Source: a virus. From it: 26,222 nucleotides of DNA. The notes beneath the pieces are model-generated. The model worked only from the letters and a program-made list of their open reading frames with translations. It made no database searches and was not told where the DNA came from. Both the position numbers and the translations under genes were made by a program. Position 1 is the first letter of the stretch, and every line of letters begins with the position of its first letter. This document shows positions 26,058 to 26,222 of this stretch, piece after piece. The stretch covers positions 1-26,222 of the IMG/VR virus record IMGVR_UViG_3300005467_000035; one strand, given 5' to 3'.

Positions 26058-26222
26058 CAGCTACAGGCAGGGGCTTCATCTCTACCTGGATGCAGTTAGT
26101 TTAGAGTTGAAGCCTCTGCCGGCTGAATACATGCCCGAGCACAGGCTGCATGGGTGTACGAAGCATTGCATTCCAGCCGGGGAGCAATCCAATGAGCAAG
26201 ATCAGACTAGACGACAACGAAC
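26035..26222 (+). CDS. Small gene cut by the right edge
   Basis: From the ATG at 26035, with GGAG eight bases upstream, the frame stays open to the end: MSKQQNSSSYRQGLHLYLDA, then SLELKPLPAEYMPEHRLHGC and TKHCIPAGEQSN. It overlaps the previous gene by 23 bases. Cys and His residues in the middle may form a metal site. Another start at 26192 in a different frame suggests it ends soon after the edge. Confidence 0.5.
   Translation, partial: MSKQQNSSSYRQGLHLYLDAVSLELKPLPAEYMPEHRLHGCTKHCIPAGEQSNEQDQTRRQR
26192..26222 (+). CDS. Possible gene start at the right edge
   Basis: An ATG at 26192 follows GGGGAG by eight bases and reads MSKIRLDDNE before the window ends. The strong ribosome binding site makes it a plausible true start, overlapping the end of the gene at 26035 in another frame. 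Confidence 0.4.
   Translation, partial: MSKIRLDDNE

Noticed and set aside
1-26222. tRNA genes, CRISPR arrays, insertion sequences, integrase and attachment sites
   Set aside because: I looked through the gaps and both strands and saw no cloverleaf, no regular spaced repeats, no transposase motif and no integrase. The 27-bp repeat has two copies about 1.1 kb apart and is not a CRISPR.

Overview
This window looks like part of the genome of a tailed double-stranded DNA phage (Caudoviricetes). A large terminase subunit and a portal-like protein sit next to a replication and recombination block, in a dense array of very small genes joined by ATGA, TAATG or TGATG overlaps. Most starts have GGAGG-type ribosome binding sites. 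I see no integrase, transposase, tRNA, CRISPR array or insertion sequence. The host cannot be read from the sequence. A signal-peptide protein with a weak lipobox and the bacterial-type Shine-Dalgarno sites fit a bacterial, possibly Gram-negative, host, but this is inference.

The window has two divergent arms. The left arm (about 1-12450) is read on the minus strand. In transcription order it holds a small membrane protein, a cytosine-methyltransferase-like enzyme, another membrane peptide, a zinc-knuckle peptide, a DUF3310-type protein, thymidylate synthase ThyX, an Acb2-like cyclic-nucleotide sponge (probable anti-CBASS protein), a helix-hairpin-helix protein, a ribbon-helix-helix protein, a secreted protein and a possible small terminase. 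It ends with the large terminase, the portal-like protein and a tail of small, mostly basic proteins that runs off the left edge.

A divergent region of about 620 bp (12448-13066) separates the arms. It is GC-rich, has a strong nested hairpin and a 15-bp palindrome, and holds no gene I can support.

The right arm (13067-26222) is read on the plus strand, except for one HTH gene (13395-13667) with its own promoter, a candidate repressor. It starts with an HTH plus HNH-type protein, followed by conserved phage proteins of unknown function. Two of these have long leaders that share an exact 27-bp repeat and a 10-base sequence complementary to the ribosome binding sites of two earlier genes. A run of tiny coupled genes (17613-18711) follows. 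Next come a RepA-like AAA ATPase behind a good promoter, and a recombination block: zinc fingers, a PD-(D/E)XK nuclease with a Cas4/AddB-like iron-sulfur cysteine set, a second RecA-fold ATPase, a small protein ending in an SSB-like acidic tail, and a putative ssDNA-binding protein. The right edge cuts through a small gene.

As a whole, the right arm probably takes over and copies DNA, while the left arm supplies thymidylate, modifies DNA, counters host cyclic-nucleotide signalling and packages the genome. The points most worth checking are the Acb2-like gene, the complementary leader and RBS elements, and the SSB-tail protein in the recombination operon.
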